This document shows positions 31,903 through 40,807 of a stretch of 64,000 bases of DNA, piece by piece. Both the position numbers and the translations under genes were made by a program. Each line of letters begins with the position of its first letter. Positions within the stretch are counted from its first letter, which is position 1. Where the stretch lies: NCBI GenBank assembly GCA_966250385.1, contig CBINHC010000010.1, positions 1 to 64,000 of the forward strand, in the 5' to 3' direction. Source of the stretch: DASWTL01 sp966250385. GTDB lineage: Bacteria; Bacteroidota; Bacteroidia; Sphingobacteriales; Sphingobacteriaceae. The notes under the pieces were generated by a model, which had not been told where the DNA came from, did no database searches, and saw only the letters and a list, made by a program, of their open reading frames with translations.

Positions 31903-34353
31903 ATGAAACAACTTTCCAAACTACTTTCTCTGACAGCAGTGCTGCTTTGTTTGGCGGCAAACGTAATGGGCCAGGTACGCCTCACAGGCAGTAAGGTATC
32001 CGGGCAGGTAATCGATGAAACGAAAACCCCGCTTGAATTCGCAACGATCATTCTATTGAATGCAAGCGATTCTTCGCTGGTGAAGTCGGCCATGTCAGAT
32101 CTGAACGGCAAGTTCTATCTGGAGAACCTAAATCCCGGGACGTACCGTGTAACTGCCAATATGATCGGTTACTTCAAAGCGGTAAGTGGTACATTTACGT
32201 TGAGCGAACAGCAAAAAACGGTTGATCTGGGGATCCTGGCCTTACAACTCAAAAGCAAAGCATTAAAAGAAGTGACGGTAACGTCTACCCGTCCCTTCGT
32301 CGAACGCAAGGTCGATCGCCTGGTAGTCAATGTAGAAGGCAGCAGCGTAGCGGCCGGTTCTACCGCTCTGGAGGTACTGCAGAAGGCACCCGGAGTTACA
32401 GTAGATCAGAATGACAATATCTCCATGCAAGGGAAGCAGGGGGTATTGGTGATGCTTGACGGTAAATCGACCTATATGAGCAACGCAGACTTGGCAAACC
32501 TTCTCAAGAGCATGCCCAGCTCGCAAATCGAAAACATCGAACTGATCACCAACCCGTCAGCGCGCTATGATGCCAGCGGCAACTCCGGTATCATTAATAT
32601 CAGGACCCGAAAAAGCCGCAACGCCGGCACCAACGGCACGCTTACCGGCGGGGCTGGCCTTGGCGAACACCATCGCACCAATGCGGGGCTGATGCTCAAT
32701 CACCGGAATAACCATGTGAACGTTTACGGTAACTACAATTACGCCTTCAACAAACGGGGCCAGGATATGGTCATCAACCGGATCAATGCCGGCACAGAGT
32801 CCGACACGTATTTTGGACAAAGAGGCACGACCACCGGGAACACCGACAACAACAACTTCAAAGCCGGGGTGGACCTGTTTCTTAACCGAAATAACACCCT
32901 GGGCTTTATGGCGAACGGCTATATGAATTCCGGACACCAGGTCCTGGATAACAGAACGAACATCGGGCCTTCCTTCTCTTTGAAAGACTCATCACTGGTC
33001 TCGCTTAAAAACGGATCCAACGAGTACCGGAACATGGCCTACAATATGAACTACCGATCAGTTCTGGACAGCCTGGGTCAGGAATTGTCGGTGGATCTGG
33101 ACTACTCCCGCTACCACGGAGAAAATCATGTGGCTTTTGACAACACACTCTTTCTGGCGGATGGATCGCCGGCACGGCCGCAGGAATCCGTCCGCAACGG
33201 AACGCCAGCCAGCATCAACATCAAAGCTTTTAAAGTGGATTATATAAAGCCGCTCAGCAAGTCCCTGAAATTAGAAGCAGGGTTTAAGAGCAGCTGGGTG
33301 GAAACCGACAACGATTTCAGATACGAACAACTTCAGGGTCCTGACTGGACCAACGATCCTCGCCGGAGCAATCATTTCGTTTACGAGGAAAATGTGAACG
33401 CCGGTTACGTGAACCTGAACAAGCAGTTTAACAAGACCTCAATCCAGGCCGGGCTTCGCGCAGAGCAAACGAACTCGAACGGCAACCTGATTACCACGGG
33501 CAGAGAGGTCGACCGGAGTTACTTTGATCTCTTCCCGAGCCTGTTCATCAATCAGCAGCTGACCAAGGATCACGACCTTAGTATTTCTTACAGCCGGCGC
33601 ATTGACCGTCCAGGCTATGATGCACTCAATCCCTTTGAGTTCTACCTGGACCAGTACACCTATAGCCAGGGGAACCCTTTCCTCACACCTCAATACACCA
33701 ACAACTTCGAGGTGAACTATATGTTCCGGAAAAAATATTCCTTCTCCCTTGGCTATAGTATAACCAATGACGTGATCACGGAAGTGCTCCTGCCTGATAC
33801 TACCCGCAAGGCCCTGTTCCAGACTATGGAGAATTTGAACCAGCAGCTGAATTATAACCTGAGCGCAAACGCACCGGTATCGTTGACCAGATGGTGGAAT
33901 TCAAATAACAACATCATGCTCTTCTACCTGGGCTTCCGGGCAGATGACCTTCGTGGCAAGGAGTTGAATTCCGGTAAGGTAAGCTATCAATTGAGATCGC
34001 AGCATACCTTCATCCTAAACAATAGCCTTACGGCCGAGCTGATCGGCGACTACCAGGCTCCGTTGGAATATGGCGTTCTTAAGGTGCAGTCAGAGTATGG
34101 CATCGATCTGGGCCTGAGCAAGTCCATCATGAATAAAAAGGCAAACCTAAAGTTATCCGTAAGCGACATATTCGATACCCGCAAACAACGGATATCCAGT
34201 GTCTATGAGGGTCTCACCTATAATCTCGTTCAGAAGAATGAGACCCGTCTGGCCAAACTGACCTTTTCATATCGTTTCGGCAAGAATGAGATCAAACCTG
34301 CCCGCCGACGCTCCACGGGGCTGGAGGACGAACAGCGAAGAATGAAAAACTAA
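31903..34353 (+). CDS. Outer membrane beta-barrel protein (TonB-receptor-like, OMP_b-brl type)
   Basis: An 816-aa barrel protein. A signal peptide (about 1-24) is followed by a CarboxypepD_reg-like domain (about 30-115, S-G-Q-V-I-D-E-T-K-T-P), then a plug-like stretch (about 120-225) with L-E-V-L-Q-K-A-P-G-V-T-V-D-Q and I-E-N-I-E-L-I-T-N-P-S-A-R-Y-D-A. The remaining region is a long barrel of the Outer membrane protein beta-barrel family (PF14905 type). It lacks a SusD partner. These proteins are thought to import or sense unknown ligands. It is monocistronic and followed by a good terminator. Confidence 0.9.
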   Translation: MKQLSKLLSLTAVLLCLAANVMGQVRLTGSKVSGQVIDETKTPLEFATIILLNASDSSLVKSAMSDLNGKFYLENLNPGTYRVTANMIGYFKAVSGTFTLSEQQKTVDLGILALQLKSKALKEVTVTSTRPFVERKVDRLVVNVEGSSVAAGSTALEVLQKAPGVTVDQNDNISMQGKQGVLVMLDGKSTYMSNADLANLLKSMPSSQIENIELITNPSARYDASGNSGIINIRTRKSRNAGTNGTLTGGAGLGEHHRTNAGLMLNHRNNHVNVYGNYNYAFNKRGQDMVINRINAGTESDTYFGQRGTTTGNTDNNNFKAGVDLFLNRNNTLGFMANGYMNSGHQVLDNRTNIGPSFSLKDSSLVSLKNGSNEYRNMAYNMNYRSVLDSLGQELSVDLDYSRYHGENHVAFDNTLFLADGSPARPQESVRNGTPASINIKAFKVDYIKPLSKSLKLEAGFKSSWVETDNDFRYEQLQGPDWTNDPRRSNHFVYEENVNAGYVNLNKQFNKTSIQAGLRAEQTNSNGNLITTGREVDRSYFDLFPSLFINQQLTKDHDLSISYSRRIDRPGYDALNPFEFYLDQYTYSQGNPFLTPQYTNNFEVNYMFRKKYSFSLGYSITNDVITEVLLPDTTRKALFQTMENLNQQLNYNLSANAPVSLTRWWNSNNNIMLFYLGFRADDLRGKELNSGKVSYQLRSQHTFILNNSLTAELIGDYQAPLEYGVLKVQSEYGIDLGLSKSIMNKKANLKLSVSDIFDTRKQRISSVYEGLTYNLVQKNETRLAKLTFSYRFGKNEIKPARRRSTGLEDEQRRMKN

Positions 34354-34364
34354 CATCCTGACAG

Positions 34365-34396
34365 GGCCCGGTGACAAACCGGGCCTTTGTTTTTCT
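34365..34396 (+). terminator. Rho-independent terminator after the barrel gene
   Basis: GGCCCGGT (34365-34372) pairs with ACCGGGCC (34378-34385) around a 5-nt loop and is followed by TTTGTTTTTC. It lies 12 bp after the stop codon at 34353. Confidence 0.88.
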
Positions 34397-34577
34397 CCCC
34401 TTAAGAGGCGATTCCCCCTGGAGGAAGTTTCCAGTCTGGCTATACCTAAGTATGCTTTCGTCCAATGGACGAGCCGGACCATTTCTACACTGGAACGGTG
34501 TAACGAAATCAACTAAGACGGGATTGACATTACGTCGGCTGGGTCCGGATCGGCAGCGTTTTAGTGATCGGACAGTG

Positions 34578-35369
34578 TCAAAATCTGATTTTCAGATATG
34601 AGCTTACAGAGGGCAAAATATCGATCGCCCAATGAGTGAGCACCAACACGATGATGTTCCGGTACCGGCTCCAATGAAGTCCAAAAAATACTCCGGCAAT
34701 GAAGACAGGAACACCCGTGTGCAAAAGCACATCGCCGAAGTCACCGGCTTGGCCCTCCACCCCGCTTGAAAGTAAATACCTGCTGGGGAGATGCCAGGCG
34801 GTGAAGAACAACGAGGATACCCCCACTGCTGTTACCCGACTGTATTTCTTTTCCAATCGGGTTTGAAGGACGCCGCGAAAGAAAAATTCTTCAGGGATGG
34901 CCGCTACGACTAACGGCATACTTATACCCAGAGCTAGCCGAAGAGCTTTATCGTCGAGGTGACCGATGCCTCGCTGGATCGGTCCCAGGTGTCCTGCGTT
35001 CAATAAGAACCCCACAAGCACCAGAAAAATAGCTGCGGCAATCATTCGGATCGACGACGGAACTCCTAGTAACAAATCTTCTAGCGTATACCGCCAGTAA
35101 CGAAAATACACGATAAACGGGATAACAGCCAGAAGCAAGACCTTGAAGACCAGGGAGTACCAGACATCCTGAACAAAGTGAATCGACCCCAGTATTGGCA
35201 ACGGATATTGCTGGATGAGCAGAGCAATCAGGTAACTTGCCAGAAGGTAAAGCATGGAGTAGAGCAGCAATAATTTCAGCTCCATCTCGAGTGACTTGAC
35301 AAAGATAAGTCGCGCCGGGACTCTTTGCCACACCAGCCAAGCTCTCAGGAAGTTGAAACGCGCCTTCAT
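34578..35369 (-). CDS. CPBP family intramembrane metalloprotease
   Basis: A 263-aa membrane protein with about seven hydrophobic segments. The three glutamate/histidine motifs of the CPBP (Abi/CaaX-like) protease family are visible: E-E-F-F-F-R-G near 160, F-F-T-A-W-H near 187, and H-W-A-I-D near 247. Such proteins cleave or process membrane substrates, or serve in bacteriocin self-immunity. The start may be the Met at about residue 28, since the first 27 residues look less hydrophobic. It is monocistronic. Confidence 0.88.
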   Translation of the reverse strand: MKARFNFLRAWLVWQRVPARLIFVKSLEMELKLLLLYSMLYLLASYLIALLIQQYPLPILGSIHFVQDVWYSLVFKVLLLAVIPFIVYFRYWRYTLEDLLLGVPSSIRMIAAAIFLVLVGFLLNAGHLGPIQRGIGHLDDKALRLALGISMPLVVAAIPEEFFFRGVLQTRLEKKYSRVTAVGVSSLFFTAWHLPSRYLLSSGVEGQAGDFGDVLLHTGVPVFIAGVFFGLHWSRYRNIIVLVLTHWAIDILPSVSSYLKIRF

Positions 35370-35625
35370 CAGAATATTTTCAATTCAGACGCTGGATCTA
35401 CCGGTGAGGTTACCAATCCCGTTAGAATTTACTTTCCCGGAGGCTGAAGATGGTCACTGGGAGCAACTAACCTGCCGAAGCGCAATTCAAAAACGAAAAA
35501 GCTCAGTCTCAGCTGTTCGGATAGCAGGGGAATTACCCCGGAGGACTGCCAAATTTGATGCGAGAACCTGCCGCTATGCTTAAACGTCTTTTAGGACAGT
35601 CCGGCTGAATCAAAGCTCACAAACC

Positions 35626-36096
35626 CTAATCCCAGATCAGCGGCCGATGGACCGCGAGGGTTCGTAGATACGATAGCATTTGCCCGGTATGGACCGCTTC
35701 GTGGTATGCGATCCTCTGAAGATAATCTCCAAGCTTTCTTCTTTGCCCCTTTTCTGACCGGATAATTTCAACTGCATCAAAATCGCTTTCGCTGAATTCA
35801 TTGATCGAAGCAAGAAATGCCTTCCTGAACGGCTCTGAAAACGCTAATTCGTCTTCGAGATCAGTGTAGGGACGATCAGTCCATGGAGAAACATAATCAC
35901 CGAGGTCTCCCCTCCTTTGCACAATCACATGGAACAGGTGTTCTCCTTCCAAAACATGACGGACCATTTCCAGGCAGGTCATGGCTTCTCCGTCAGGCCG
36001 CCAACCAAAGTGTTCAGGTGAGATTCCCATCCAAAGTTTGATACTTCTCCTTCTGATTTCTTCTAAATTCAATATTATGAGTTCTGTAGTGGTCAT
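35626..36096 (-). CDS. DinB family protein
   Basis: A 156-aa four-helix-bundle protein. H-V-L-E-G-E-H-L-F near 48 and R-I-A-Y-H-E-A-V-H-T-G-Q near 130 supply the three His residues that bind a metal ion in DinB proteins. Members include thiol-dependent transferases (bacillithiol or similar), but many have unknown activity. The gene stands alone. The ATG at 36096 gives a standard length. Confidence 0.88.
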   Translation of the reverse strand: MTTTELIILNLEEIRRRSIKLWMGISPEHFGWRPDGEAMTCLEMVRHVLEGEHLFHVIVQRRGDLGDYVSPWTDRPYTDLEDELAFSEPFRKAFLASINEFSESDFDAVEIIRSEKGQRRKLGDYLQRIAYHEAVHTGQMLSYLRTLAVHRPLIWD

Positions 36097-36299
36097 CGTG
36101 TTAGCTGTTTATGTTTGCGTCAAAAAAGGCACTGTTTTAATAGGCAAAACTATTTTTGGAAAATAATTCACAGGAATATTTTTACCACTTCTGATACTGT
36201 TTTTTAGATCGACACCGAAAATCGAGCACTTCGGCTGGAAATATCCGGGGCTGCTTTTTAGCCAATGTCTGTACCCAAAAAAGATCCAATGACGGACCT

Positions 36300-36521
36300 T
36301 TAACCGCCCTGTAACCTTTCTTCCGGAACAAGGATTTGGCGAATGACCTGCTCATCGTCACGGTAAGTCAGGTAGTATCTCCCTGTTGATTGATCAAAGC
36401 TTCTCACGACCGCATTCATAATATTCGGAGCACCGTCCGTACCGAGTATGGTGACCTTTTGTGATGTCTTGAACTTTGTCCCCTGGAGGCCGATACCGGC
36501 CAATAAACTCAATTCCTTCAT
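36300..36521 (-). CDS. Hypothetical small beta-rich protein (73 aa)
   Basis: A 73-aa protein starting MKELSLLAGIGL and continuing with K-F-K-T-S-Q-K-V-T-I-L-G and R-Y-Y-L-T-Y-R-D-D-E, a pattern like a small SH3-type barrel. I take the start at 36521, because the longer frame to 36647 runs through the strong terminator hairpin at 36599-36636. Function unknown. Confidence 0.55.
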   Translation of the reverse strand: MKELSLLAGIGLQGTKFKTSQKVTILGTDGAPNIMNAVVRSFDQSTGRYYLTYRDDEQVIRQILVPEERLQGG

Positions 36522-36598
36522 TGTGTTCTTGAAGTATTGTTTATCCTTTACTATTTGAGATTCTGCAAATGATTTGCGAAGGTACTTGTATACTACCA

Positions 36599-36636
36599 AA
36601 AAAAAGCCGACCGAGCTGTTAAAGGCTCGGTCAGCG
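36599..36636 (-). terminator. Rho-independent terminator of an unknown minus-strand transcript
   Basis: GACCGAGC (36610-36617) pairs with GCTCGGTC (36626-36633) and, on the minus strand, is followed by eight U residues (complement of 36599-36606). It must end a transcript coming from above 36640, yet no protein gene is evident there. A short frame (MLENQKVSRVQW, 18 aa) is the only open frame just upstream, so a non-coding RNA is possible. Confidence 0.8.
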
Positions 36637-36817
36637 TTCTTAAACACCCTTAATCCACGTGGAGACTTAGGACCTCAAATATATAGGCTATCTCCTATGG
36701 CGGATTGTGGATTCTCACCTTTCGACAAGCGGACTCCATTGAACCCGCGAAACCTTCTGGTTTTCCAACATAATCGCTGAGGGGTAACACAGCGATCGCT
36801 TCTCTGACCGGAAGTAA

Positions 36818-36970
36818 CGGTGGTCAAAGCTATTTCATATCAAAAACCACGAATCTGTCCAGGAGCTTAGAGAGGATATTGAAAATCTATTCCAGGTGTT
36901 ATCAAAACGATTGGAGACAACCAAATTAAAAAACAAGAGTCCGGTACAATACCGAACTCTTGCAGCTTAA
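36818..36970 (+). mobile_element. IS3-family transposase relic (C-terminal 50 codons)
   Basis: An open frame with no start codon, running from after a TAA at 36815-36817 to TAA at 36968-36970. It ends T-K-L-K-N-K-S-P-V-Q-Y-R-T-L-A-A, the characteristic C-terminus of IS3/IS150-type OrfB transposases, and an upstream E-S-V-Q-E-L-R-E-D-I-E fits the segment before it. The usual Y-N-N-K-R has decayed to V-L-S-K-R. A possible terminal repeat (GGTTGTCCAAACTTT at 36985-36999) follows. The palindrome within the coding part (36935-36961) also forms a hairpin followed on the minus strand by U's. Confidence 0.7.
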
Positions 36971-37128
36971 ATCCAATCAGGAAAGGTTGTCCAAACTTTA
37001 TTTGTGAAGGGACTTCGCCTGACCCTCCGGGAGCCATTTCAGTTGTCGGACACTGTCCTGCATTGCGGATCTTATTGTATTCCGCCCGCTATTGTAACAC
37101 CGGTTTCGCTGACAAAGGCTTGTGGGAA
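36971..37128. other. Spacer after IS relic
   Basis: Contains the suspected right end of the IS3 relic (36985-36999) and sequence with no recognised gene. The minus-strand terminator-like hairpin at 36935-36961 lies about 170 bp beyond the stop codon of the lipoprotein gene at 37129-37725 and could serve it. Confidence 0.4.
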
Positions 37129-37725
37129 TTATGAATTGCCCAAAACAACAAGATTAAGGCGAAACTCTCCCTTAACCGGAACCATCTTGGAAAAACACTC
37201 CCTATCCGGTGAAGTAACATATTTTGCAACACTCCCCTGAAAAGTACCAGCGATTACGGCTACCCCATCCTTTATTTCAAACCGGGCAACTTTCACCTCC
37301 AGTTCAGCTGGTCTCTCCCAGTCAGCAGCCCGGTACATGCGGTCAGCCAGCTCAAGTTGAAAATGATTACCTACTTTTTCATTTGTGAGAATACGATAAA
37401 TACCGTCAACTTTTAAAGCTTTAAGCTTTATTACAAAGCCTTTCAGGCTGCTGTCACCGTTGAGACACACCGGTGCTTTTGCAACGCTAAGCATAAGAGA
37501 GGTTTCGCGGGTATCATAGACGGCGTGAAAACTCAAGCACCTGTTAACCGAATCTGTTTCCTTCCATTCAAATTTCTGGCCCTCCGCTTCAAAAACCAGG
37601 AATGAACTCGCCTCTTTCTTGGGTTCCTTGTTGTCAGGATTGTCTTTTTCCGGATCTTTTCCTTTCTCGCATGACAAAAAGGCGATGATGCAGAGTAATA
37701 GTGGAAACATTAATTTTCTTTTCAT
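37129..37725 (-). CDS. Lipoprotein, paralog of 16413-17000
   Basis: A 198-aa lipoprotein with a lipobox (AFLSC, Cys19), a charged linker (E-K-G-K-D-P-E-K-D-N) and a beta-rich body ending V-K-G-E-F-R-L-N-L. The ending and the G-T-F-Q-G turn match the lipoprotein at 16413-17000. Its promoter region contains copy B of the 46-bp element (37855-37900), 132 bp upstream, in the same relative orientation as copy A. Function unknown; conserved Cys residues occur at C-L-S, C-L-N and E-C-F. Confidence 0.7.
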   Translation of the reverse strand: MKRKLMFPLLLCIIAFLSCEKGKDPEKDNPDNKEPKKEASSFLVFEAEGQKFEWKETDSVNRCLSFHAVYDTRETSLMLSVAKAPVCLNGDSSLKGFVIKLKALKVDGIYRILTNEKVGNHFQLELADRMYRAADWERPAELEVKVARFEIKDGVAVIAGTFQGSVAKYVTSPDRECFSKMVPVKGEFRLNLVVLGNS

Positions 37726-37854
37726 TTTTTAAAATTTTTAAACAGTGATAAATTAGACGGGGGGCGTAAGTAATACTAAGAATAGCTGCAGAACGGTATT
37801 ATCGGGGAACCGGAGATATCCGGACGGGAGTCTCTCGGTATCGCGCCTTTTTCA

Positions 37855-37900
37855 TGCAAGTATCGAAACCGAACGACCAAGAAAATATCAGGTTTTCACC
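37855..37900 (-). promoter_or_regulatory. 46-bp upstream element, copy B
   Basis: Minus-strand copy of the element at 19501-19546, of equal length and without gaps, starting GGTGAAAACCTGATATTTTC and ending TCGATACTTGCA. It precedes the lipoprotein gene at 37725. Confidence 0.6.
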
Positions 37901-38139
37901 CATTTTTCGGGAGCCCGAACCGACTGTATCCGAGGTTAGAGACCGTTGGAAGTCAGGCCCGAAGTAAGCCAGACAAAAAAATCCTAGGCTTAGCTGGGCG
38001 TTTTAGAAACAATCGTCTCTTGAAAGGAAAGGCCCCGTAAGCCAGCAAAATTTTGAACAACAAACCATTTTCGTATATCCTAGTAAACCGCAAGTGCCCG
38101 GTACAATGCCAAACTTGATATTGGTCAAACTTCTATCTA

Positions 38140-38862
38140 TTAAGCACTTGAAACAGGCATTGTAGCAGACCGGGAGCGGGTTCTTTGAATCTCAATAAGG
38201 GAATCCTCAAACAGGTTTAACAATTCCTCCATCCTTGTACTTTTTGTTGAATGAGGAATTCTAAAAATAGAGAACTCAGCAAAAGGCATCATGAAGGCGA
38301 TCGAGATGACCATGGGCAGAGTTGTAAGAAGTATCGCCCATAAGGCTTCAGGGGTCTCAACTAATTTCAATATGCTTTTAAATGATGCGCCTAAATATGA
38401 GCCAATAAAAGCAATCACGATGGTACCCGATTTGAAGGGATAACGTGCCGCAGCTTTTTTCTCCCTGAGCCTTTCAGCTGCTTTTTGAATGATCGACTCA
38501 TGGATATCATTTTCCTGGACGAATTTGATGAATTCGATGAGCCGCAGCTCTTGAAAATAGTACCTGTTGGTATCTGGGCAAAGGCGATACTCTTTGAAGT
38601 GTTCTTTCACAACCTCTTTCTTTTTTCTATCATCGAACCACGTGGCGCATAGAAACATGCCCCCACTCCACAACACCATAGGGATGGCGAAAGCCACCTT
38701 ATGATGTTGTGATGCAATAAACGAAGCGATAGCTAGTATGAGGCTGCATACGGGTAATCCATAATGGATCATCCGTCCTTCTGTTTTGTATTTTGACCTT
38801 ATCAACTTGTCAATAGAAAGATCGTCCTTTGCGTAATCAATTACCTTATTTACTAACAACAT
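38140..38862 (-). CDS. Hypothetical membrane protein (240 aa)
   Basis: A 240-aa protein with four predicted membrane helices (about 35-51, 58-75, 147-163 and 172-193). Between helices 2 and 3 lies a charged cytoplasmic segment of about 70 residues (W-F-D-D-R-K-K-K-E-V-V-K-E-H-F-K-E). A helical tail of about 45 residues follows helix 4. I do not recognise the family. The gene is followed on the minus strand by a 415-bp spacer and preceded at 38904 by the gene for a secreted metallopeptidase-like protein with 41 bp between, so they may be transcribed together. Confidence 0.6.
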   Translation of the reverse strand: MLLVNKVIDYAKDDLSIDKLIRSKYKTEGRMIHYGLPVCSLILAIASFIASQHHKVAFAIPMVLWSGGMFLCATWFDDRKKKEVVKEHFKEYRLCPDTNRYYFQELRLIEFIKFVQENDIHESIIQKAAERLREKKAAARYPFKSGTIVIAFIGSYLGASFKSILKLVETPEALWAILLTTLPMVISIAFMMPFAEFSIFRIPHSTKSTRMEELLNLFEDSLIEIQRTRSRSATMPVSSA

Positions 38863-38903
38863 ATTTAAACTTTGTAATCGGAGAATTTGTAAGAAGATGT
38901 CCG

Positions 38904-40007
38904 CTAGAGATCATAAAACCCGGATAATCCACCCTTGCGCTGTACCTGTCGGTCAAAGTAATAGAGAAACCGCGTATAGTTTTTACGCCTGGAGAAATTC
39001 CAGTCTCTAATAGCATTAAATAAGCATTGAGCCATTACGTGGATCCCGCCATCATGAGTCCTCCAGTATTCCTTGGCCTCTCGTCCCATTCCGAACTTCA
39101 TATTGAGATGGTTTTCAAGGGCCTCCACTGCATCTTCCTCAAATAATCCGGCATATGAATTATACCCGTTAGAAGGGTTTCTGCTGTTGAACGCTGCTGT
39201 CCAGAGAGTGTCTTTTGAGAGCCGGTCAATAATCTTTTTTATTCTATTTTTTTTGCGGTATGGCGGATGCAGCATTTCATGGATCGCGTTTCTAAAAACA
39301 ACCGAAAAGGGCCAGTGCAAATCGGTGAGGTATTTCGTCCCAATGATCTTGATAACATGAGGTTGGGAGAAATGGAGCATAAAAGCAGTTATCGTGTCAG
39401 AGGCCAAAGCATAACCCAGGTGATTCTCAATAACCGGAACTACATTGTATTTTCCGATTTCAGCCTGAATCTCGGCGATTTTTTGATCAACATTTGGAAG
39501 ATATGTACGACGATAATAAGCTTCAAAGTTCTTCTCATTAAAAAATTCCATTACAACAATCAAATCAGGCCGTACGCTTTCAAAAAGCGCCCATTTTTTT
39601 TCCGAATAGTAGCTGCTCCTGGAAAAAGCTTCCCTCAATGAACCCGGCTCCTTGGTTACCTGCAGCAATTCGGCAAGCGTTTCAGCTCCGCTGGCCGAGT
39701 ACACCAAACACAAATAAGCCGAAATAATTGAATGATTTTCATCTTTGATCTTTCCTTTTAGATGATTCAGCGACTCCTTTACGTCAGCTGGAATCTGAAA
39801 ATGAGCATTAATGGTGTGATATTCCGCCTCATAATACTTTAGATAATATGAATCATCTGATAGGGTGTTCAACATGCATAGGAAATCATACTTCAGAGAT
39901 GGCACAATCTGCCAGTGAGTGGTATCGCGGTTCTCAACTCTAATTGCGCCTAAAACAGAATGCTGCAATAAGAGGCAAAAGAACATTACGAGTAAAGTTT
40001 TTTTCAT
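38904..40007 (-). CDS. Exported putative metallopeptidase with HEMLH motif
   Basis: A 367-aa exported protein. I choose the start at 40007 (MKKTLLVMFFCLLLQHSVLG) because it yields a proper signal peptide; the frame upstream is open to 40103 but has no signal-like content. N-A-I-H-E-M-L-H-P-P-Y (about residues 242-252) is an HExxH zinc motif, and F-E-E-D-A-V-E-A-L-E further on could supply the third ligand (a gluzincin-like layout). I do not recognise the exact family. It may work on periplasmic or secreted protein substrates. Upstream at 40086-40107 lies AAAAGTGATAATC on the minus strand, similar to other recurring sites. Confidence 0.65.
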   Translation of the reverse strand: MKKTLLVMFFCLLLQHSVLGAIRVENRDTTHWQIVPSLKYDFLCMLNTLSDDSYYLKYYEAEYHTINAHFQIPADVKESLNHLKGKIKDENHSIISAYLCLVYSASGAETLAELLQVTKEPGSLREAFSRSSYYSEKKWALFESVRPDLIVVMEFFNEKNFEAYYRRTYLPNVDQKIAEIQAEIGKYNVVPVIENHLGYALASDTITAFMLHFSQPHVIKIIGTKYLTDLHWPFSVVFRNAIHEMLHPPYRKKNRIKKIIDRLSKDTLWTAAFNSRNPSNGYNSYAGLFEEDAVEALENHLNMKFGMGREAKEYWRTHDGGIHVMAQCLFNAIRDWNFSRRKNYTRFLYYFDRQVQRKGGLSGFYDL

Positions 40008-40294
40008 GAATTGCTGGTTATCCGCCAGCAGATTTGAGACCGCTGGTCCGTGACAACCGGCAAAAGTATGGGGATACGAACAGGAGATATTACAGATTAT
40101 CACTTTTAACCTGACTGCCCGATCCGGCTTACCAGTTTATGATCCATAAAGAGCTTCATGGCACATCGACAGGGTAACCAAAAGTGCGCCAATATTCACT
40201 CAAAGGCTTTCGATAATTAAACTTGAGGCCCTTAGTTACGTAACCGCCGCGGGTTCAAACATAAGATCCCTACAGAAGGGCTTCGGCAGATTTC

Positions 40295-40807
40295 TTAAAT
40301 AATACCTTCTTTACCAGCAGGCCATGGATCTCGAAGTATTGAACAAAATTTTTCAATACTCTCCCCCACATTTATCAAGTCGATAAAATAATCGGTTTGC
40401 CACTCCTTCGTTCTTTCTGCTTGCTTACTATCCCGCAGATCCCAGGGAGCATAAACTCTAAAACCCCGTTTACCCTGTTTGGAGGCAGAAGACAATACTT
40501 GCTTTTCACTCAAGATCGTCCTGGGGATCAGGAAAATTCCATGTTTATTATCTTTTTCTGTGTCGATAATGTAAAACTGAAAATCATCCGTTATACTAAA
40601 CGGCTCAGTTTTTCTGTCATCATTTCGTTTCCAGAGTGTCACAAAGTATCCGATTTTCCTGGGGGTGCTCCTCCCCTTCCGATATTTGACCTGAAACTGG
40701 TCAATTTGAAAGCTGCATCCACTATAATTGTGACACTCATCGTCTTTTACAATATTTTGTATTTCCATTTGATTGACTTCCATAAAGTCACGGAATGTTC
40801 GTGTCAT
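40295..40807 (-). CDS. mepB: MepB family protein
   Basis: A 170-aa cytoplasmic protein of the MepB family. S-T-P-R-K-I-G-Y-F-V-T-L-W-K-R followed by F-Y-I-I-D-T-E-K, G-I-F-L-I-P-R-T-I-L and G-K-R-G-F-R-V-Y-A-P-W follow the family pattern closely. MepB was named from the staphylococcal mepRAB operon, and its biochemical activity is unknown; here it stands alone, without a MepA efflux pump or MepR. The start could also be the Met at residue 14 (MEIQNIVKDD). The motif at 40919-40934 is about 112 bp upstream. Confidence 0.82.
   Translation of the reverse strand: MTRTFRDFMEVNQMEIQNIVKDDECHNYSGCSFQIDQFQVKYRKGRSTPRKIGYFVTLWKRNDDRKTEPFSITDDFQFYIIDTEKDNKHGIFLIPRTILSEKQVLSSASKQGKRGFRVYAPWDLRDSKQAERTKEWQTDYFIDLINVGESIEKFCSILRDPWPAGKEGII

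Noticed and set aside
31643..31960. 105-codon minus-strand frame
   Set aside because: It overlaps the true start of the barrel gene on the other strand and has a composition typical of antisense shadows.
36690..36790. Possible tRNA-like T-arm on the minus strand (CGCGGGTTCAATG)
   Set aside because: The stem on the other side does not pair, and no acceptor or anticodon arm can be folded.
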